A stretch of DNA of 64,000 bases from Stictocephala bisonia (GCA_035578905.1 JAQJVL010002581.1:1-64000); one strand, 5' to 3'. Shown: positions 1 through 12,131, numbered from the stretch's first letter. The notes: generated by a model from the sequence alone, not told the origin. A program made the numbers and translations.

Positions 1-532
1 GTTCCAAGGCCGCTGTACGGTGCCGAGCCACTCTACATGTGGAATAAATGTTATTTTATGTTCTCCCTCACAATATTATGGTAATTTACTTTATCACACG
101 TTCAATATTTTGAAATGTTATCCTTATTTATTTTTTTACATTATATTCGTTTTTGCTTACACTTTTCATTAATTGATTTCTTTAGTAAGTAGATCGTAAA
201 CAGTAAATGTGTGTTAGCCCAGATGTCACTGAAGACCTGTTCCGAGAACCCAACTCATCTGGTTCATTAACTTACATGTGTCTTTGATGTTCTTTGGACA
301 ACCACTTCTTTGTCACTTTCTTTGACAGCATCTGAGGACAGTTTGCATCAGGATTTAACAGACTAAGTAAAAACAACAGCCTTCCTTTTTCTATTAATAA
401 CAAGTATAATGATGTTGATGAACTTAGTTGTGATTAGCCGGTGCTTTGTGGTATGCGCAGTCTTGCATGTGTCAGGTGAACTGATGAAAAATTAAACCGT
501 TTACCTTAAAGCCTTAACAATATCTAATGGCA
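1..532. other. AT-rich stretch; possible exon tail at the extreme left edge
   Basis: The first 45 bases are clearly GC-richer than what follows. They contain a short open frame that ends in TAA at 45-47, overlapping an AATAAA at 43-48. This could be the last few codons and poly(A) signal of a gene lying to the left, but it is too short to assign. The rest is unremarkable AT-rich sequence. Confidence 0.2.
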
Positions 533-660
533 GGTTCTGATGGACCTTTAAGAACTTCAAGTGACCTCGAGTAGTGGTTCTGATGGACCCTTAAGAACTT
601 CAAGTGATCTCGAGTAGTGGGGTCTGATGGAACTGTATGAACTTCATGGAATCCTGATGG
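533..660. repeat. Short tandem repeat, 43-45 bp unit, about 2.8 copies
   Basis: Units begin GGTCTGATGG or GGTTCTGATGG at about 533, 576 and 620. They share the core AAGAACTTCAAGTGA followed by CTCGAGTAGTGG. The third copy has diverged and is cut short. The small minus-strand open frame across it has no recognisable domain and is not called as a gene. Confidence 0.8.
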
Positions 661-2040
661 ATGATTAAGGATTGTTTTATAAATACGAGACTTGAAAAAA
701 TGCATTTCCGTGGCCAACATACTAAGAAACTGAATAAAAAGAGAATGCTAAAGGATATTATTTGTCTTTGCCAATTTGTGATAGCAGCCTAAAAAGCTGA
801 CAACCCCTTGGTAGTTTGTCAAATTATGTAACAAATATTTTGGAAACATTTTTCTGAATCTGAAGAGTTACATTTAAAATCTTGACGGAACAATTATCAT
901 TTAGTGCTAAAATATTTACAATCTCAACGTCTACATTAAGTCACTCATGCCTGTGATTATATCTATACTCACATCTGACTGATGAGAACGCAGGAGAACG
1001 CGTAGGGCTTTTAGTGTAGATTGATGCTTTTATGGTGTCTGTACTTGAGAGAACGGGCTCTTGAAATGAAATATAAAGCCCTGGAGCATTTTAGCTAATG
1101 TTTTGTTTTAAAGTCACCAGAGGCAACTTATCCCAGTTGAAATAAGTGTTTCAGACAAATGTGCTCTTATAAATAATAATCATATAAATCTATAGCTTTA
1201 TAATTAATCATACAACAATATTAGTTTTAGCATAAATAATAGTGACATATATAAAAAACATTTCAATTCTAAAAGGTTTAATATTCATAAACTTGTAGTA
1301 AAATAAGTACTAAGTGTAATTGTTAGTTGTTGGTATCAGTCAAGAATCTAGGATCAATTCCTCGCAATAACCTGATAAGTTATTTAAAATCGTGATACAC
1401 TATTATATCATTTGTTTTCTGTGACTTTTTTATAATATAAGATGATACTAAAAACGCTGTTTTATACCAAAATAACACATGGCTTTACCTTACAAAATAT
1501 CACATCAAACAGTAAACTATTAAAAAAACCTTCCAGTTTTATCCCCCTTTTACGTAATATGGAATATTAATAATACCCGAGGATGGTACAACTGGGAATC
1601 CAAAACGAATCTTACCCCAATTACTGTGTACTGCGCTGTAATTCACAAGATAATTCACCTGACATATACCTTGACACAGTCTCACAATACGGTCTGACTG
1701 TGATTTAGGTTATTTGGATCTTAGTAGCTCACCGTAGGACTTTTAATAGATATTAAGACAAGTTAGCTTTGAGATTGTTGATAGTTTAATTCTGAGCATT
1801 AAATATAATTTTGATTACCTGGACAAAATACACTTTTAACATTAATGTTGATTCCGTATAAAGCAAATTAAACAGGGTTTTTGATAAACGTTATAAATAA
1901 TACTAACCGACATACGACTGGACTTTACGGATGTGGTATCTTGTCGGTTAGTACGCCAAAATAATTTTATGTTATTGATAAAGCCATGGATATTGTGAAA
2001 ATAAAAGAACGGAGTAGAACTTAACTTACCATACTAAGTG
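661..2040. other. AT-rich intergenic sequence, nothing recognised
   Basis: No long open frame, RNA signature, transposon terminus or tandem repeat was seen on either strand. Confidence 0.6.
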
Positions 2041-2868
2041 GTAAGATTCCACGTAATGCTGTACGTGACTTAGTTGACCTGGCTGTTCCACGTAATGCTG
2101 TACGTGACTTAGTTGCTCTGGATGTTCCACGTAACGATGTACGTGACTTAGTTGCCCTGGCTGTTCCACGTAATACCGTACGTGACTTAGTTGACCTGGC
2201 TGTTCCACGTAACGCTGTACGTGACTTAGTTGCCCTGGCTGTTCCACGTAATACTGTACGTGACTTAGTTGCCCTGACTATTCCACGTAATACTGTACGT
2301 GACTTAGTTGCCTTGGCTGTTCCACGTAATGCTGTACGTGACTTAGTTGCCCTGGCTGTTCCACGTAATACTGTACGTGACTTAGTTGCCCTGGATGTTC
2401 CACGTAATGTTGTACACGACTTACTTGCCTTGGCTGTTACACGTAATACTGTACGTGACTTAGTTGCCCTGGCTGTTCCACGTAATTCTGTACGTGACTT
2501 AGTTGCCCTGGCTATTCCACGTAATACTGTACGTGACTTAGTTGCCCTGGATGTTCCACGTAATGTTGTACACGACTTACTTGCCTTGGCTGTTCAACGT
2601 AATACTGTACGTGACTTAGTTGCCCTGGCTGTTCCACGTAATGCTGTACGTGACTTAGTTGTCCTGGCTGTTCCACGTAATGCTGTACGTGACTTAGTTG
2701 CCCTGGCTGTTCCACGTAATGCTGTACGTGACTTAGTTGCCCTGGTTGTTCCACGTAATACTGTACGTGACTTAGTTGCCCTGGCTGTTCCACGTAATAC
2801 TGTACGTGACATAGTTGCCCTGGCTGTTCCACGTAATGCTGTACGTGACTTAGTTGCCCTGGCTGTTG
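2041..2868. repeat. 39-bp minisatellite, about 21 copies
   Basis: The unit is CTGGCTGTTCCACGTAATGC followed by TGTACGTGACTTAGTTGCC. Each unit contains the inverted repeat CACGTA...TACGTG, able to form a 6-bp stem. Because 39 is divisible by three, a frame without stops in one unit stays open along the array. This gives a 192-residue plus-strand frame (13-residue unit VPRNAVRDLVALA) and long minus-strand frames. With both strands open and no family match, coding is unlikely. A few units carry a variant with TGTACACGAC in place of TGTACGTGAC. Confidence 0.95.
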
Positions 2869-3029
2869 GGCATAATAATTGGCACTACTGAATAGTTGAC
2901 CTTGGTAAAAATTACTACAATTATTCATCTACACTCAATTGCCTCTCATATTCACCCATATCTCTAATATCGGTGTCTTAATGATGCATAATGAATAATA
3001 ATAATAAACAAATTTGAGAATAGATACTC

Positions 3030-3888
3030 GTACCAGTATCCCCATTGAGGGACAAGTCTGTGTGCTACTTGCAACACTGTATCCCCACTGAGGGACAAGT
3101 CTATGTGCTACTTGCGACACCCTATCCCCACTGAGCGACAAGTCTGTGTGCTACTTGCAACACCGTATCCCCAGTAAGGACAAGTCTGTGCGCTACTTGC
3201 AACACCGTATCCCCACTGAAGGAGAAGTATATGTGCTACTTGCGACACCCTATCACCACTGAGCGACAAGTCTGTGTGCTACTTGCAACACCGTATCCCC
3301 ACTGAGGGACAAGTCTATGTGCTATTTGTGACACCCTATCCCCACTGAGCGACAAGTCTGAGTGCTACTTGCAATACCGTATCCCCACTAAGGACAAGTC
3401 TGTGCGCTACTTGCAACACCGTATCCCCACTGAAGGACAAGTATATGTGCTACTTGCGACAACCTATCCCCACTGAGCGACAAGTCTGTGTGCTACTTGC
3501 AACACCGTATCCCAACTGAGGGACAAGTCTTTGCGCTACTTGCAACACCGTATTCTGACTGAGGGACAATTCTATGTGCTAATTGCGACACCCTATCCCC
3601 ACTGAGTGACAAGACGGTGTGCTACTTGCAACACCGTATCCCCACTGAGGGACAAGTCTGTGCGCTACTTGCAACACCATGTCTCCACTGAGGGACAAGT
3701 CTGTGCGCTACTAGCAACACCGTATCCCCACTGAGGGACAAGTCTGTGTGCTACTTGCAACACCGTATTCCGACTGAGGGACAATTCTGTGTGCTACTTG
3801 CAACACCATATCCCCACTAAGGAAAAGTCTGTGCGCTAATTGCAACACCGTATCCCCACTGAGGGACAAGTCTGTGTGCTACTTGTCC
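3030..3888. repeat. 43-bp minisatellite, about 20 copies
   Basis: The unit is CACCGTATCCCCACTGAGGG followed by ACAAGTCTGTGTGCTACTTGCAA. Copies vary by substitution (CTGAGCG, CTAAGG, CTATGTGC) and by 1-bp deletions. Variant units alternate in places, which suggests duplication of two-unit blocks. Confidence 0.95.
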
Positions 3889-4639
3889 AAAATGTTTGCA
3901 ACAAATAACATTTTACATGTACTACGAGTAAGTTTTGTTTTAGAAGGATCAGACATAACATTAAAATGATTCCAAAAAGTATTAAATTTATTTGTTTCAA
4001 AAGTTTAAAGATAAAAATAACAATATCAAAAAGGTACTTTAACGACTCTAATATTATTCATTGGAAAGTATATCTAGGCAGGTTTGTTAGAAATCTGTCA
4101 TCTATCGAATCACAGTCCTATATCAATTACTCTAATAATTCAACAAGGACTTTGTAACGATGGCGATGGTTGGAACATGGGAATATCCTTGCAGCAGATT
4201 CAAGTAGTGTGGCACATAAGTTATTCATACAGTAGGTGACATCACGCAAGATGTATCACCTTCAGCCAACCGGAACATGTATACACAGCTGTTTTATTGT
4301 ATTATTCCACACTTATGTAAGGGATTCATTCAAATCAATTACTCTATACAACAATAAGCCCTTACAATAACTATATATACCTTAACTTTTTTAAATTTTT
4401 TGTTCGTATTTTTGCCTATTTCATTTGCATATATGGATTCATTTATAAATTACTTACAGATTATTACAGGCCTGCAAGATTAAGGCATAATATTGATTTG
4501 TACATATGAAAATAAATGTAACGTAATTTTTTGTGTAAGGAATATATGTAAAGATACCGTCCCTGGACTAAATCTTTCAAACTGTTCCCTATATATGAAC
4601 TCAACCTACATGTACGTATGTTGCTGATGGCTTTCCCAC
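3889..4639. other. AT-rich intergenic sequence, nothing recognised
   Basis: A 63-codon open frame starts near 3966 but has low-complexity composition and no recognisable domain. No other signal was seen. Confidence 0.5.
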
Positions 4640-5440
4640 CCACCCCATGTTAAAATGTTCCTATGGTGGCTGGGTGAGATCTTCAACTTTATGTATATGG
4701 GCAATAAGAGAGTTATAAATTTCGTGTCCATGGGTGAGTGAGAGACATAAACTTTATGTCTATGCGTCACTGAGAGACATCAGTCAACTTTGTGGCTATG
4801 GGTGGCAGGGAGTACCGTCAACGTCAAGTAGATGGATCGATGGGAGACTATTAACTTTGTTTCTATGGGTGGCAGGGAGGACCACCAACATCAAGTGGAT
4901 GGATCGATTGGAGACTATCAACTATGTGTGTATGGGTCACTGAGAGAGCCATCAATCTTGTGTCTATGGGTGGCAGGGAGAACCGTCAACGTCAAGTGGA
5001 TGGATCGATGAGAGACTATCAACTTTGTGTGTATGGGTGGCAGGGAGGACTGTCAACGTCAAGTGGATGAATCGATTGCAGACTATCAACGTTGTGTGTA
5101 TGTGTGAGTAAGAGACATCAATCAACATTGTGTCTATGGGTGGCAGGGAGGACCGTCAACGTCAAGTGGATGGATTGATGGGAGACTATCAACTTTGTGT
5201 GTATAGGTCACTGAGAGAGCCATCAATCTTGTGTATATGGGTGGCAGGGAGGGCCGTTAACGTCAAGTGGGTGGATCAATGGGAGACTATCAACCATGTG
5301 TATATGGTTGGTTGAGAGGACCGTCAATGTTAAGTGGATGGATCGATGGGAGATTATCAACTTTGTGTGTTTGGATCGCTGAGAGAGCCATCAATCTTGT
5401 GTGAATGGCTGTGGGTGGGAGGATCATCAACTCTTAGTGT
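4640..5440. repeat. 67-bp minisatellite, irregular, about 11-12 copies
   Basis: The unit contains TATGGGTGGCAGGGAGGACC, GTCAACGTCAAGTGGATGGA and TCGATGGGAGACTATCAACTT. Full-length units are 67 bp apart (for example 4797 to 4864). They are interspersed with shorter units carrying GTCACTGAGAGAGCCATCAA. The array degrades at both edges. Short open frames in it are repeat by-products. Confidence 0.9.
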
Positions 5441-5680
5441 TCACAAAGGGGAGGCATCATTGTTTGTTTGTAGGTAGGTGGGAGAATCATTAACATTATA
5501 CTAATTAATCAATATCGCCAATCATGACAGACATACCTGTATAAAATAAAACTTTAAACATTAATTTAATATCTAGTTGATTTTCCCCTTTTTTATCTGT
5601 ATTTGAATAATAAAAACAGTTTTTATAAGGTAACTTGTTGATAGAAAGTGATAGAAGATCTTCTATTGTAATTTTCCTAT
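5441..5680. other. AT-rich sequence between the 67-bp array and the SINE
   Basis: Nothing recognised apart from TAACTTGTT at about 5631-5639. The same nonamer occurs just beyond the SINE head near 5999-6007, so it may be a decayed target-site duplication. Confidence 0.3.
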
Positions 5681-5990
5681 GGTTTTTTTATTTCATTTTT
5701 TTATTTATTATTTATTTTTTTTTTTTATTTATTCATTCATAAGACGCCGATCGTCAAGATATGGGCGAATATGGATTTCGAATGAGTGTGTTGAGTGTAG
5801 ATGAGCGAATGTTACAAACTAAGGCCGACTATTTTTCAGAAAGTGTCATTAATTAATAGCCCAATGACAAATGAACAGCCGGTGATTTTATCAGCTGATC
5901 CTTCTCAAAATGTATTGACTCTGATTGGGATCGACCTGAGAACCTTTAGCACATGAAGCTGGGATTAAACCAATTACGCTACCGACCAAT
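5681..5990 (-). mobile_element. tRNA-derived SINE, minus strand
   Basis: Read on the minus strand, the sequence starts near 5990 with a tRNA-like head. A box A-like GGTAGCGTAATTGG is followed about 40 nt later by a box B-like AGGTCGATCCC, the internal RNA polymerase III promoter layout of tRNA-derived SINEs. The body of about 250 bp has no open frame and includes CATTCGCTCATCTACACTCA. The 3' end (5681-5740 on the plus strand) is a tail of A with AAAT repeats, typical of retroposition. Plausible flanking copies of TAACTTGTT at about 5631 and 5999 may mark the target duplication, which would extend the tail. The source tRNA cannot be assigned confidently. Confidence 0.65.
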
Positions 5991-6717
5991 TTAATGTTAA
6001 CTTGTTATTTAGTTTTTCACAAATTGTGAACTAGTTTTGTACAATATTTTTACAATATAACACCAATAGGATGTATTTTAACATACGTAAAAAAAATCAT
6101 TTATATCTTCTTTTATCCGATGCTGCATAGGCTGCCCTACTGACACATGGAGAATGTAATTAGTTATTTTAAAGTCAGTTCCTTCAACCTGTCCCAATAT
6201 CTTGGCATGATTTGTGATTATAATAAAAAATTACTTCTGTCTTTGCACGATATTATCTTTGTTCCTTCATTCATTATAGGGTCTGTAGTTTTTTGTTACC
6301 AATTATTCCTTTACGCCATATTGACATTATTTTGAATGTCAGTCTGTACTTTTCATATCTAATAAGTACAACAGTTGGACAATTGATGTAATTAATATTG
6401 TTTCTTTCTCCAAGGGATTATCATACTCTGAAACGTAGTGTAAATGTATTACGTAACATATATCATTGGTGTATTAAACATAATACGTGTTACGTGCTCT
6501 TACATATACCATCTTGTTTTATACGTAAGCAACTGTTACAAAAAGGTACAATGAAACAATTGTAATCCAACAAATATAGTAAAGTGATCAATAAGGGGAT
6601 CCTGATTATTGTATTAGTCAGGAAAGTTCTATTGTCTTCTTTAGTTCATATTTAATAAATTATTAGTAGTCTGTCAAAAGAGTATTTTGTGGGTCGCATA
6701 TTTTGAATAAAACTTAT
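5991..6717. other. AT-rich intergenic sequence, nothing recognised
   Basis: A 62-codon hydrophobic open frame near 6147 lacks any family signature in this base composition. Nothing else was seen. Confidence 0.5.
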
Positions 6718-6812
6718 ATTGATTGTGTTTATGGTTATGTGTGATTGTGTTTATGGTTATGTGTGATTGTGTATATGGTTATGTGTGATTGTGTTTATGG
6801 TTATGTGTGATT
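6718..6812. repeat. 22-bp tandem repeat, about 4 copies
   Basis: The unit is GATTGTGTTTATGGTTATGTGT. One copy has GTATATGG in place of GTTTATGG. Confidence 0.9.
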
Positions 6813-7384
6813 GAAATTAGTTATGCGGATATTTCATGAGAGTTAACTTCTTTGACATACAATTGTTTTTGGATAGAGTTTGTTTATTTTGGCAAAGAAC
6901 TGTAATGGCTATTTGGAAGGTGGATAGTAAACTGTTGTATAAAACATTCTTTTTCTAAAAGTGAACCAAAGAGACTAGAGAATGGGGGGGGGGTAATTTT
7001 GCAAGGTTAATATTTACATAGCTCATGGGGTAGAGGATGTTTAAACTCCCCTGACAAACTGAGACTAAAGAAAATAGTACATGTCCTTATATATTCTTCG
7101 AATAACTTTCAAAACGTATGTTCAAAACCCATACAATAGTGTATTCAAGCGTCTCATCATATTAATAAATAATTTATTTGTATCAAAATGTTACAAACGA
7201 TTTTCTTTATTTGTCTAAAATTTATAAACGGAGAACTTAGTATTATATGTATTAGACATATAGCATTTTGACAATTGAAGCTGAATAGATAACACCTTAA
7301 GCACTTTACAAAATATTATTCAGTTTCAAAACACCGATATCTAACGGTCGATGGTTAATTTAAAATTATATATACATACTAATA
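6813..7384. other. AT-rich intergenic sequence, nothing recognised
   Basis: Contains a run of nine G near 6985. No gene or element was recognised. Confidence 0.5.
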
Positions 7385-8085
7385 AACACCAGTATTTGTC
7401 CTAACTATCTACATACATACTACTTCAGTATTTGTCCTAACTATCTACATACATACTGCTTCAGTATTTGTCCTAACTATCTACATACATACTACTTCAG
7501 TATTTGTCCTAACTGTTTACATACATACTACTTCAGTATTTGTCCTAACTATCTACATACATACTGCTTCAGTATTTGTCCTAACTATCTACATACATAC
7601 TGCTTCAGTATTTGTCCTAACTATCTACATACATACTACTTCAGTATTTGTCCTAACTATCTACATACATACTACTTCAGTATTTGTCCTAACTATCTAC
7701 ATACATACTACTTCAGTATTTGTCCTAACTATCTACATACATACTACTTCAGTATTTGTCCTAACTATCTACATACATACTACTTCAGTATTTGTCCTAA
7801 CTATCTACATACATACTACTTCATTATTTGTCCTAACTATCTACATACATACTGCTTCAGTATTTGTCCTAACTATCTACATACATACTGCTTCAGTATT
7901 TGTCCTAACTATCTACATACATACATCTTCATTATTTGTCCTAACTATCTACATACATACAGCTTCATTATTTGTCCTAATTATCTACATACATACAGCT
8001 TCATTATTTGTCCTAACTATCTACATACATACAGCTTCATTATTTGTCCTAACTATCTACATACATACTGCTTCAGTATTTGCAA
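7385..8085. repeat. 36-bp minisatellite, about 19-20 copies
   Basis: The unit is ACTTCAGTATTTGTCCTAAC followed by TATCTACATACATACT. Copies are highly similar and vary mainly at TACTACTTC/TACTGCTTC/TACAGCTTC and CAGTATT/CATTATT. The ACAGCTTCATTATT variant clusters at the right end, which points to local duplication. Confidence 0.95.
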
Positions 8086-8560
8086 TTTTAACAAGCTTTA
8101 AAATAAAATTGTATTACACTATATAATATATATTCGGAGACCACTATATAATATTACATTTGAATACACTAAACTAGTAGATGCATTACACTATAAATCA
8201 CCAACACGCGATTAAGGCCAATATAGTCCGTATAATCCAACCAATACTCTGTAAGGAGATAGCTGACGACTACTCCCATTTTCCTGTCCGATGAACTGAC
8301 TGCAACTCTTGATGTTCCATAACGAACAGTCAAACAACAAAAAAACCCCTTCCCTTGGAAGAGGGATTCTTATGTAAGTAAAAAATATCAATATTTTTCA
8401 CTTTAAAATAAATATTGTTTTATACATTTAAATAACTGCTACTGAAATTTTATTTTAACGTACTTGATAAAATAATGAAGTAAAATAAAAGATTTATGAT
8501 AAATGGTGATACTAGAAGTGAAATAGAATACATTACATTTGATGGCTGATGTTGGCGGTT
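8086..8560. other. AT-rich intergenic sequence, nothing recognised
   Basis: No gene, RNA or repeat unit recognised. Confidence 0.5.
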
Positions 8561-8561
8561 G

Positions 8562-8850
8562 TTTACGAGTTGCGACAGAATATACCTAGTTCATAAAGGT
8601 ATGTTCGAGTTGCGACCAGAGGTAAAGAGGGCCATGGCACTAATGCTCGAGTTGCGACTAGAGTTAAAGAGGGCCATGACACTAATGCTCGAGTTGCGAC
8701 AAGAGTTAAGAGGGCCATGGCACGAATGCACGAGTTGCGACAAGAGTTAAGTGGGCCGTGGCACTAATGCTCGAGTTGCGACAAGAGTTAAGAGGGCTAT
8801 GGCACTAATGCTCGAGTTGCGACAAGAGTTAAAGAGGGCCATGCCACTTG
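8562..8850. repeat. 41-42-bp minisatellite, about 7 copies
   Basis: The unit is CTCGAGTTGCGACAAGAGTT followed by AAGAGGGCCATGGCACTAATG. Units differ by an extra A in GTTAAAGAGG and by substitutions. The 63-codon open frame across it is a by-product of the repeat. Confidence 0.9.
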
Positions 8851-9882
8851 AAGAGGTCATTGAACCCTTCCCCCTCTGGATGCTCAATATACTCATTCGT
8901 CCGTTGGTGATAGGTTTGTGATTGTGGTGTTCAGTTTTATTTTCGTGGAGTGAATGGCTTATTACGTGTTATTACAGTCTTTTGTTTGTTTAATGTGTGG
9001 TAAAATTTATTTTTATTTATTAATTTTTTTAGCCTGCCTATTATAGGAACATTTTAGATATGTTGAAAGATTTTTATAAACTTTCTGGTTTACTATAATT
9101 TGTCAAATTTAAATATTATTATGGTGCAAAACCATTTAATAAAATACATTATTTTTCGAATAATTGTTTTGTTTTCAGGTATATTCTTGTATTAATACTT
9201 ATAGGATACAGGTCTCTTATAGGACTCAACTGTAATATAGTGTTTACATTTTTTATACCAACGATTATGTATTTTACTGTGCGTTATCCTCAAGTACATT
9301 ATCTAAAATAATGATATAGTGATACTAAACTATTGTAAGGCTGAAATGTTTGCGGTTTTATATTTTGATGCATTTCTTTAAAACAAAATTAATCCCACGA
9401 CAACTAATTGATTAACTAGTAAAACATTTCTTTTAATATTGTGAACAATAAATGAATATTAATGCTTTTATATACAGTATATTGTAGTGTAAGTGTTAGT
9501 AAAATTATGTTACTTGCCCTACTCTTAGAATAAATTTTGTATTGAAGAGAATATTAAAATATAAAGAATGTGGAGGTTGTAGTTTTCTAGTTATAATTAA
9601 AAAATAAATTCACAGCTTTCAAAGTAATATAATATAATAGGACCGTTCCCAGTAAAAATAATTTAGTAAATTAGTTATTACTCCCCATAAAACATGTAAA
9701 ACTAAGAATGTTTTCTTAAATTACAAATATTTTATTTAAGTTTTATTTGAACAAAACAAGAAAGTTCGAATCATTTACATATTAAACGTTTGTCTATTAT
9801 CTCAAATCTATATTTAGAATTAAATCTAGTACCATGTTCAAAAATGTATTTTTTAAAACATTATCGTAATTTTTCATTTTCC
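8851..9882. other. AT-rich intergenic sequence or possible intron
   Basis: Nothing recognised. If the island at 9885 is a terminal exon, this stretch would be intronic. Its right edge ends in a T-rich tract followed by CCAG. Confidence 0.4.
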
Positions 9883-9884
9883 AG

Positions 9885-9996
9885 TCAGGCGCCACCAGAC
9901 GCCAGTCTGACAGCCCTGGCGGTCTCTGATAGACGAGCTCCATATCAGCTCACTGACCAGGAAAATAATGTTGCCTTATTTTCTGCAGCAAGCTAA
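9885..9996 (+). CDS. Candidate terminal coding exon of an unidentified gene
   Basis: This island is far GC-richer than the sequence on either side. It is preceded by a good splice acceptor (TTTTTCATTTTCCAG, ending at 9884). An open frame then runs for about 36 codons to TAA at 9994-9996. Its peptide reads QAPPDASLTALAVSDRR in the first half and contains QLTDQENNVALFS near the end. An AATAAA poly(A) signal at 10012-10017 follows the stop by about 15 bases. Acceptor, GC shift, clean stop and close poly(A) signal together fit a last exon. I do not recognise the protein, and upstream exons are not identifiable here. A chance island or a mobile-element fragment remains possible. Confidence 0.35.
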
Positions 9997-10011
9997 CGAT
10001 CTTTATGGAAA

Positions 10012-10017
10012 AATAAA
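10012..10017 (+). promoter_or_regulatory. Poly(A) signal AATAAA
   Basis: A canonical hexamer 15 nt downstream of the stop codon at 9994-9996. In AT-rich DNA such a match alone is weak; its position after the candidate exon gives it weight. Confidence 0.35.
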
Positions 10018-10344
10018 AAAATGTCAAAACGTAAATCTTTACACCAACAATATATTAATTAATATTATGGACTCTACCTCCAAAATGTAACTGCCATACA
10101 TTTTAAAAAGGCATCTTAGTTAAATTACTAACGGTAAATAAACCAGGAAACTTTTTCAGATGACTGTTAATAATAATTCGATGTTTGTTATGAGTAATCC
10201 ATACTAGTAGTTATACGATTTTATAAATCAACAAACATTTCCTTCGCGACTAATTAATAATTAACAGCGGTCTCGAACTACATGGTGTTGCAGTCTGGGC
10301 ATTATACTTGTTTGTAAATTATTAAACGATAGTTAGAAACCAAC
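10018..10344. other. AT-rich sequence, nothing recognised
   Basis: No gene, RNA or repeat unit recognised before the 55-bp array begins. Confidence 0.5.
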
Positions 10345-11757
10345 AGTCATAATATACATATATTCATTTATATGTTACCGAACAATCATTACAACCAACA
10401 GTTACAATATACTTATATTTATTCATATGTTACCAAACAATCATTACAACCAACAGTTACAATGTACTTATATTTATTCATATGTTACCAAACAAGCATT
10501 ACAACCAACAGTTACAATATACTTATATTTATTCATATGTTACCAAACAATCATTACAACCAACATATACAATATACTTATATTTATTTATACGATACTG
10601 AACAATCATTACAACCAACAGATACAATATACTTATATTTATTCATATGTTACCAAACAATCATTACAACCAACATATACAATATACTTATATTTATTTA
10701 TACGATACTGAACAATCATTACAACCAACAGATACAATATACTTATATTTATTCATATGTTACCAAACAATCATTACAACCAACAGTTACAATATACTTA
10801 TATTTATTCATATGTTACCAAACAATCATTACAACCAACATATACAATATACTTATATTTATTTATACGATACTGAACAATCATTACAACCAACAGTTAC
10901 AATATACTTATATTTATTCATATGTTACCAAACAATCATTACAACCAACATATACAATATACTTATATTTATTTATACGATACTGAACATTCATTACAAC
11001 CAACAGATACAATATACTTATATTTATTCATATGTTACCAAACAATCATTACAACCAACATATACAATATACTTATATTTATTTATACGATACTGAACAA
11101 TCATTACAACCAACAGATACAATATACTTATATTTATTCATATTTTACCAAACAATCATTACAACCAACAGTTACAATATACTTATATTTATTCATATGT
11201 TACCAAACAATCATTACAACCAACAGATACAATATACTTATATTTATTCATATGTTACCAAACAATCATTACAACCAACATATACAATATACTTATATTT
11301 ATTTATACGATACTGAACAATCATTACAACCAACAGATACAATATACTTATATTTATTCATATGTTACCAAACAATCATTACAACCAACAGTTACAATAT
11401 ACTATTATTTATTCATATGTTACCAAACAATCATTACAACCAACAGATACAATATATTTATATTTATTCATATGTTACCAAACAATCATTACAACCAACA
11501 GATACAATATACTTATATTTATTTATTCGATACCGAACAATCATTACAACCAACAGTTGCAATATACTTATATTTCTTCATATGTTACCGTACAATCATT
11601 ACAACCAACAGATACAATATACTTATATTTATTCTTATGTTACCAAACAATCATTACAACCAACATATACAATATACTTATATTTATTTATACGATACTG
11701 AACAATCATTACAACCAACAGTTACAATATACTTATATTTCTTCATACGTTACCAAA
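10345..11757. repeat. 55-bp minisatellite, left block, about 26 copies
   Basis: The unit includes CATTACAACCAACAG, TTACAATATACTTATATTTA, TTCATATGTTACC and AAACAAT. Two main variants (TTCATATGTTACCAAAC and TTTATACGATACTGAAC) alternate in blocks, so duplication has acted on groups of units. The unit has no stop in one strand orientation and 55 is not a multiple of three, so all three plus frames read open through much of the array. That explains the several overlapping open frames of 94-259 codons, which are not genes. Confidence 0.95.
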
Positions 11758-11803
11758 CATATTTATAGTTTTTTAATTAGCATAATACGTGTTGGTACAT
11801 ATA

Positions 11804-12129
11804 CAGTACAAGTAAACGTTACACAACACAAATTTATTACAATATAAGCACAAAATGCACAAATATATTACAATACAAGTAAAAAATGCACAAATATTAT
11901 GGTGATCGATTTTGGTGAACCACGCTCACCTTCCTCAGACCAGAGGGATTCACAAAAGAATCTTTTTGTGAATCCCTTTTGTGAATCCCTCTGGTCTGAG
12001 GAAGGTGAGCGTGGTTCACTGAAATCGATCACCATAATATTTGTGCATTTTGTACTTGAATTGTAATATATTTGTGCATTTTGTACTTATATTGTAATAA
12101 TTTGTGTTGGGTGACGTTTACTTGTACTG
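11804..12129. mobile_element. Foldback MITE, Tc1/mariner-like, 326 bp
   Basis: This is a near-perfect inverted repeat. Arms at about 11804-11958 and 11976-12129 pair around a 17-base centre. The ends are CAGTACAAGTAAACG and its complement, each flanked by TA (11802-11803 and 12130-12131). TA duplication with a terminal CAGT is characteristic of the Tc1/mariner superfamily. It lies within the 55-bp array, which resumes directly on the right; on the left about 44 bp of non-array sequence intervenes. There is no coding capacity. Each arm has two subterminal copies of a motif containing AATGCACAAATATT. The centre carries a short duplication of GTGAATCCCTTTT. Confidence 0.8.
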
Positions 12130-12131
12130 TA

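Noticed and set aside
1320..1380. Weak tRNA-like motif near GGATCAATTCCTCG
   Set aside because: The match to box B is poor and no acceptor stem or box A is present.
10372..11847. Overlapping open frames up to 259 codons rich in NHYNQ and YTYIYSY
   Set aside because: All three plus frames are open because the 55-bp unit lacks plus-strand stops. The peptides are the same nucleotides in three frames.
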